Origin: Candidatus Aphodoplasma excrementigallinarum
GTDB lineage: Bacteria > Bacillota > Clostridia > UBA1381 > UMGS1253
Assembly (NCBI GenBank): GCA_018713805.1
Contig: DVOF01000099.1
Location: 1-12,505, forward strand
Direction of reading: 5' to 3'
DNA: 12,505 nt
Translations under genes and position numbers: made by a program
Notes under the pieces: model-generated
Database searches by the model: none
What the model saw: the letters and a program-made list of their open reading frames with translations, nothing else
What the model was told of the DNA's origin: nothing
Shown here: piece after piece, positions 7,735 through 12,505 of the stretch
How positions within the stretch are numbered: position 1 is the stretch's first letter
Layout: every line of letters starts with the position of its first letter

Positions 7735-10700
7735 TTATTCGATTACCGAAAAAAGATTGTACATCATTTGCGCCATCTCTGCGCGCGTTGCACGGCCCTC
7801 CGGCTGGAAGCTTCCATCGTCATAGCCGGACAGTACGCCCATGCCACGCAGGACATAAACCGCTTCCTTCGCGTAATCCGCAACCTGTGCATCGTCTGTA
7901 AACACATCCGACGACGCCGCACCTACTTTATTTTGCGCTACCAGATAGTTATAGAACATCACTGCAAGGTCCTGGCGTGTGATTTCCTGTCCGATTCCGA
8001 ACGTGCCGTCACCCATGCCTACCGTCAGGCCACGCTGCTGCGCCGTCGCAATATACGGATAGAACCATGCGCCCGGGTCGGTCACATCTGTAAAGTCCGT
8101 CCGCGCGCCTGCGTCAACGCCCACAAACGCCGCAACAAGCATTTTGTATGCCTCCTCACGCGAAACGTTGTTGTTCGGGCGGAGCGTCTTGTCTTCATAT
8201 CCTACCCAAATCTCTCTGTCAAGCATTTCCTGCATGGCCGCCGTCGCCCACGCCGCGTCATTTGCATCCGAATAATCGTTCGTGCTCGGCGCGCTGTCTA
8301 CAGGCGGCGTCGGTGTCGATGGTGCCGGTGTCGGTCCTGCCGGCACTGTAAAGCCGCCGCCATAGCTGGGTCCGCCGGAGCTGTTCCCCGGTCTGAGCGT
8401 GCCGCTTTGCGACTGCGTATACGCTGTTGCAACCAGACTCGCAAACGTGCTTGCCAGCTTCTCTATCGTATCCGGCTTCGCGCTGTTCAACTGTGTTAAT
8501 ACGGAGTTTTTATACGCATCGGGCAGGTTGTTGTAGGTTGAAAGCTCAAGGTTCGTAATACCTGTATAATCCGTAACCGCCTGTGCAATGTCCGCCGCAC
8601 CATTTTTCGGCGAGGACACAAGCTGCAAAATCACCTGCTCAATAAATCCTTCACGCAACGCATCCATAGAATCGTACGCCTTACCACTGATGCCGGCCAA
8701 AACCGCCTTTTTCCCCGCATCCGTCAGTCCCGTTTTATAGTCGTCCATTGCCCGCGCCAACAAATCTGTCTCCAACGTCTCCGGCGGGCAAATGTCTGTT
8801 TCATAGAGGTCAACCGAATCGGCCACGCCATCGTTAAACGCCGGCAGAACAAGCGCGCTGTTAACGACCGCCACAATCTCCCCCATATCGTCGAGCGTGA
8901 CACTGTCTGTATCGCGCTTTAGTGCCTGTGTGCCGACCAGCGTCGTCCCGGCCTTCGCCTTGCCCGCAGCGCTGAGCTGATTAAACAGCGCCACATTGCC
9001 GCCGTCCAGCTTGTCAAGCCCCGCAAGCGCCTCAACCATTGCATCTGCGTCGTTGTTGTTTGCAGCGTTGATGATTGCTTTTAGAACCGAAATCGTTTCT
9101 GTACCTTGTATGTATTGGAAGGTCGTCGTGCCGCCGTCCGAGCTGAGCACCGTGCAAAGGCCACTCGGTACCGTGGGACGCAGCTTGATTTCCCTGCTAA
9201 ACGTGCCGTCCGCGTCCGACCATGTACCGCCTGCGCCGCCGAGCCATGCCGGGATTGCCTCGTTTGTGCGCAGATACGCCAGCAGCTCCGCGGCGTCCCT
9301 TTCGCCGGAAAGCACAACAATATCTACGACCGTCTCCGCCGCCGTAATACCGCTTACAGGCACCGTATCGTCGCCCGCCTTGTATGCATCCGTCGTCAGC
9401 GTATTTTCTGCCGCTATTGCCGTATTGGCAAGTGCAAAGGCCTCCGTCTCATACGCCAGCTCCACCGCTGCCGCCGTCGCCGGCACGCGCACCGTCTGGC
9501 TGTCCATAATCTCAAGCGGCGTTACCTCGTCCGCGCCGTCTAACTGATACCCCAGCGACGTGAGGTTGGTGTTGTTAGATTCTGCGGCCGGCTGTACATC
9601 CCAGTCGAACATCACCTTCATGCTGTTATAGCTGTTATTCTGGCCGGCCGTGTAAACCGACACTGACTCTCCCGCGTCAAAGTCGCGATAATAGATGTGC
9701 GTGTACTGTTGCGCCGTCGTTAGCGTCCCTTCCTGATAATTTTCACGTATCAACAGGTACGGGTTTTCTGCTACGACCGCGTTGTCCTCCGGCACCGCGC
9801 TCCAGATGGCGTACCCTTCCGGTAACTGCGCCGTCGCATCGACCGCCGTCCAGCCGTTAAAATTCTCCGCGCGTCCCGGCGCCCCTACCAGCGCCGCGTA
9901 TACACGCCCCGGCTTTGCCGCCTGGAATGTGAAATATACGTAGCGGTTCCGGTACATCCAGCCGCCCGCGTCTTTGTACGTCGCGTTATTCTTCCACTGG
10001 CCGTCACAGTCTTTGTACGGCGTCAGCACATGCGTCAGCCCCTCAAATGCACTGCCCACCAGGCCGATACGGCGGATGTTGTTCCCCGTTTGCAGGTCGC
10101 CGTTAAAGTATCCGCCGAACGTATCCGTTACCAATGTTACATGGCTCGTATCCGGGTCCGCCGTCCACACGCCGTCTTCCTGCACATATGGGCTTACGTA
10201 CGAACTGTCCGTCCACGTTTCACCCATTTGATAGGTCGCAAGCTTCAGCTTGTTGGTGCCCGTGTTGGTAAGAAACGCATCCCGCGTCGAACCCGGCGTG
10301 ATCGTGATTGCGCGTACGTTAATCGTATACACGCTCTGACCGCCGTCTGCCGCAGACAGTGTCGCCGTGACCGTCGTCGTCTCCATCGGGTTGATCGTCG
10401 CCGACGGGCTGTAGCTTACATTCACGCCCTCCGGCACGCGCAGCTCCACCGTTGCCTCCGTTGTGCCATAGTCTACCTGCGCTTCGTAAACCCGGCGCTC
10501 CGCTACGAAGTTTTCAAGCTCCGTACCGTTCACCAGAATCGCCGTCGCCTCCGGCTCGGCTACCGGTTTTTCCTTTTCAAACGTCACGGTATAATTTTTT
10601 GTTGTGCCGTCCTCCGCTGTTACCGTAAGTGTCAGCGTCACCGCCTCGTCGCCAAGCGCGACCGCGCCCGCTGGCGACTGTGCGCCGCTCGCGTTCGGAT

Positions 10701-12405
10701 CCTCCGTCTCATACGCCAGCTCCACCGCTGCCGCCGTCGCCGGCACGCGCACCGTCTGGCTGTCCAGAATCTCAAGCGGCGTTACCTCGTCCGCGCCGTC
10801 TAACTGATACCCCAGCGACATGAGGTTTGTGTTGTTAGATTCTGCGGCATCTTCCGGGTCGTCAAAGCGAATCATAATTTTTGCCGCATCATAGTTGCCC
10901 GAGATACCCTGTGTATATATCGGCACCGGCGCACCCGCACTAAAGTTGTATGTGTAAATATGCGTATACTGCTTACCGGTCCGCGATTCCTCAATGTTTT
11001 TCACGAGCAAATTCGGGTTGCTCTGTGTCACCGCATGATCAATCGGCACATCGTACCAGTTCGTATACCCCTCCGGCAGCGTCGTATCCACAGGCAGCAG
11101 TTCCCAGTTACGCTCCGCGTAGTTCCGAGTGCTTTCTCCCGTCAGCGCCACATAAAGTGTACCGCCCTGCGCCGCCTGGAGTGTGAAATATACGTAGCGG
11201 TTCCGGTACATCCAGCCGCCCGCGCCTTTGTACGTATCGTCGTTCCGCCAATAACCGTCGGCATCCTTGTACGGGTTAATAACATGCGTCAAATTGGCAA
11301 ACGTAGCGCCAACTGGGCCAAACCGATAGGTCGATCCCGCAGTACGCATATCGGTATTGATGTATGCGCCCTGCGTACCATCCTCGGTGTCACCTACCAG
11401 GTAAGACGCCAATCGAATCTCGTTGGCCCCCGTATTCTCTACCAAAGCATCTCTCTGCGACGACGGTGTCAGCGACACCGCCCGCACATAAACAATGTAC
11501 TCGTTTTTGCTGAGGCCGTCCGCCGACGTCAGCGTCACGGTCACCTTCGGCGTCGTGTGCGGGTTAACCGTTGCAGATGGTTCATAGGAGACAGTCGCAT
11601 CTGCGTTGGCAGGCGTTACCGAAACCGTTGCCGATGTCGTGTCGTAAGGCACCTGTGCGATATGTATCTTGCGGTTCGCGTTAAAATCCTCGACCGCCTC
11701 ACCGTTTACCTGAATCCCCGACGCTCTGACAACGTATTCGTCCAGGAGCGAATAGTGGACCGTAAAATCCCGCGTCGTGCCATCCGAAGATGTCAACCTG
11801 TAAACCGCGTCGCCCGGAATCTCCGCAGCAGGCGTCACCTGCACAACTTTCGTCGCGCTGTCACGCATGATAAAGGTCGCCTCCGGCTGCGCCGCGGGAG
11901 CCGCTTCATAGCTTACCTCGTCGCCGGAAACAGCCACACGCTCCCCGTCGATAAACAGCTTCATAATTTCCGTGTCATTCGACGGAAAGTAGGCCGGTGC
12001 GGCGAATGTCACAATCGTATCCGTTCCAGTCCAGAAATAGACTGTCACACTGTCGCCCGCTACCAAATCCGTCAGCACCAGCTCCGCGTCCCACAACGCG
12101 CCTGCCGCAACGCTTTGTGCGGCCACCCTGCTGCTGTCCTGCAGCACGCCGTCCCGGTATACGCCAGCCCATACGATGGCATCCTCTGCACCGGACGCAG
12201 CGGTATTGTGGATCGCGGCTTTCACCGTAATATCCTGCCCCGTCTGCACCGTCCTGGCAACGCTGCCGTCAGCGTTTAAAAAATCCACGCCCTCCAGCAC
12301 AAGTGCGCTTTGCGCTGTGTCGCCATCCTGCGCAAATGCGGGTACGCCAAACGTCCCCAGCACAAGCAACACGCAAAGCAGCATACTGATTACTTTTTTC
12401 GCCAT
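7735..12405 (-). CDS. giant exported surface protein with duplicated modules and C-terminal SLH triplet
   Basis: Probably a cell-wall-anchored surface protein that presents binding modules; its exact function is not recognised. Of 1556 residues, 1-25 form a signal peptide ending near AFA. Next are a CARDB/Ig-like beta domain (about 33-135) and another small beta domain (about 145-225). Two copies of a long module follow (about 229-569 and 620-989). Each has a V-N-G...F...Y.TT beta-sandwich, then a region with GGWMYRNRYVYFT, LPEGY..W, (Y)THIY and NNTNL(M/T)SLGYQLDGADE. Residues about 1000-1100 look like a further beta domain, and about 1103-1330 are mostly helical. A Gly/Pro/Ser/Thr-rich linker (about 1333-1376) leads to three SLH domains (about 1378-1425, 1438-1485, 1502-1547) that end at the C-terminus. 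ATG at 12405 follows GGAGG (12418-12414) by eight bases. It is the first gene of the operon. The SLH and duplication calls are firm; an adhesin or glycan-binding role is inference. Confidence 0.88.
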   Translation of the reverse strand: MAKKVISMLLCVLLVLGTFGVPAFAQDGDTAQSALVLEGVDFLNADGSVARTVQTGQDITVKAAIHNTAASGAEDAIVWAGVYRDGVLQDSSRVAAQSVAAGALWDAELVLTDLVAGDSVTVYFWTGTDTIVTFAAPAYFPSNDTEIMKLFIDGERVAVSGDEVSYEAAPAAQPEATFIMRDSATKVVQVTPAAEIPGDAVYRLTSSDGTTRDFTVHYSLLDEYVVRASGIQVNGEAVEDFNANRKIHIAQVPYDTTSATVSVTPANADATVSYEPSATVNPHTTPKVTVTLTSADGLSKNEYIVYVRAVSLTPSSQRDALVENTGANEIRLASYLVGDTEDGTQGAYINTDMRTAGSTYRFGPVGATFANLTHVINPYKDADGYWRNDDTYKGAGGWMYRNRYVYFTLQAAQGGTLYVALTGESTRNYAERNWELLPVDTTLPEGYTNWYDVPIDHAVTQSNPNLLVKNIEESRTGKQYTHIYTYNFSAGAPVPIYTQGISGNYDAAKIMIRFDDPEDAAESNNTNLMSLGYQLDGADEVTPLEILDSQTVRVPATAAAVELAYETEDPNASGAQSPAGAVALGDEAVTLTLTVTAEDGTTKNYTVTFEKEKPVAEPEATAILVNGTELENFVAERRVYEAQVDYGTTEATVELRVPEGVNVSYSPSATINPMETTTVTATLSAADGGQSVYTINVRAITITPGSTRDAFLTNTGTNKLKLATYQMGETWTDSSYVSPYVQEDGVWTADPDTSHVTLVTDTFGGYFNGDLQTGNNIRRIGLVGSAFEGLTHVLTPYKDCDGQWKNNATYKDAGGWMYRNRYVYFTFQAAKPGRVYAALVGAPGRAENFNGWTAVDATAQLPEGYAIWSAVPEDNAVVAENPYLLIRENYQEGTLTTAQQYTHIYYRDFDAGESVSVYTAGQNNSYNSMKVMFDWDVQPAAESNNTNLTSLGYQLDGADEVTPLEIMDSQTVRVPATAAAVELAYETEAFALANTAIAAENTLTTDAYKAGDDTVPVSGITAAETVVDIVVLSGERDAAELLAYLRTNEAIPAWLGGAGGTWSDADGTFSREIKLRPTVPSGLCTVLSSDGGTTTFQYIQGTETISVLKAIINAANNNDADAMVEALAGLDKLDGGNVALFNQLSAAGKAKAGTTLVGTQALKRDTDSVTLDDMGEIVAVVNSALVLPAFNDGVADSVDLYETDICPPETLETDLLARAMDDYKTGLTDAGKKAVLAGISGKAYDSMDALREGFIEQVILQLVSSPKNGAADIAQAVTDYTGITNLELSTYNNLPDAYKNSVLTQLNSAKPDTIEKLASTFASLVATAYTQSQSGTLRPGNSSGGPSYGGGFTVPAGPTPAPSTPTPPVDSAPSTNDYSDANDAAWATAAMQEMLDREIWVGYEDKTLRPNNNVSREEAYKMLVAAFVGVDAGARTDFTDVTDPGAWFYPYIATAQQRGLTVGMGDGTFGIGQEITRQDLAVMFYNYLVAQNKVGAASSDVFTDDAQVADYAKEAVYVLRGMGVLSGYDDGSFQPEGRATRAEMAQMMYNLFSVIE
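9441..9588 (-). repeat. 148-bp near-identical repeat, copy B
   Basis: This stretch matches 10701-10848 with three mismatches in 148 bases (at 9506, 9560 and 9568) and no gaps. It encodes the end of the second module (residues 940-989, with NNTNLTSLGYQLDGADE). The offset of 1260 bases is a whole number of codons. Confidence 0.95.
9917..9981 (-). repeat. 65-bp near-identical repeat, copy B (GGWMYRNRYVYF segment)
   Basis: It matches 11171-11235 with two mismatches and no gaps, at an offset of 1254 bases (418 codons). It encodes the GGWMYRNRYVYFTFQAA segment of the second module. Confidence 0.92.
10701..10848 (-). repeat. 148-bp near-identical repeat, copy A
   Basis: Partner of 9441-9588, encoding residues 520-569 at the end of the first module. 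The identity stops sharply at both ends, and the flanking sequence is unrelated or much more diverged. Confidence 0.95.
11171..11235 (-). repeat. 65-bp near-identical repeat, copy A (GGWMYRNRYVYF segment)
   Basis: Partner of 9917-9981. It encodes GGWMYRNRYVYFTLQAA in the first module. DNA on both sides of this block is clearly less similar between the two modules. Confidence 0.92.
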
Positions 12406-12505
12406 GTTTTTCTCCTCCGTCTAAATAGTTTTTTATTGTGAAATTATCGCTAAAAAAAAATTACCATATCGTGATTTGGATTTTATCCGCTTCTGTTCAA
12501 TGACC

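Noticed and set aside
7309..8499. Long + strand open frame (396 codons) spanning the junction of the two SLH genes
   Set aside because: It overlaps the opposite strand of two real genes and their start/stop junction. The Arg-rich composition reflects antisense codon bias.
9439..11721. Assembly artefact as the cause of the near-identical repeats
   Set aside because: The surrounding module sequence is strongly diverged, the two offsets differ (1260 and 1254 bp), and the frame stays open throughout, which argues against a collapsed or duplicated contig join.
10960..12279. Long + strand open frame (439 codons) opposite the giant SLH gene
   Set aside because: It is the antisense frame of a well-supported gene. 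Its product is rich in Arg, His and Cys with no domain pattern, and no ribosome binding site is evident.

Overview
The window looks like Gram-positive Clostridia-type (Bacillota) chromosome. The evidence is two very large exported proteins with S-layer homology (SLH) domains, strong AGGAGG-type ribosome binding sites, a copper-amine-oxidase-N-like domain in an exported enzyme, and a CCA-encoding tRNA gene followed by an intrinsic terminator. The species cannot be named from the sequence. No mobile element, CRISPR array, transporter, regulator or recognisable riboswitch is visible.

Layout. At the left end on the + strand is a tRNA-Arg(CCG) gene (27-103) with its own terminator (106-140). After about 145 bases with no gene there is a 17-bp perfect hairpin (290-328), which ends the converging minus-strand transcription unit. 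Everything from 351 to 12405 is on the minus strand and reads as one probable three-gene operon, transcribed right to left: (1) a 1556-residue surface protein with a duplicated ~340-370-residue module and three C-terminal SLH domains (7735-12405); (2) after 28 bases, a 1017-residue surface protein with N-terminal SLH domains and a long uncharacterised body (4653-7706); (3) after a 114-base spacer that can fold into a long-range stem-loop, a 1395-residue secreted heparinase II/III-family polysaccharide lyase with accessory domains (351-4538). The right 100 bases (12406-12505) are the operon leader, cut by the window edge.

How the genes may work together (inference). All three products carry signal peptides. 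The two SLH proteins would be held on secondary cell-wall polymers and the lyase would cleave an acidic polysaccharide outside the cell. A small beta-sandwich domain (V-N/D-G...F...Y..TT pattern) occurs twice in the first protein and once in the lyase, which ties the genes together. The set looks like the cell-surface half of a Gram-positive glycan-degradation locus. The substrate cannot be read from the sequence.

The most unusual points are the in-frame duplication with a patchwork of nearly identical and strongly diverged DNA in the first gene, the structured spacer ahead of the lyase gene, and the uncharacterised large domains of the two SLH proteins.
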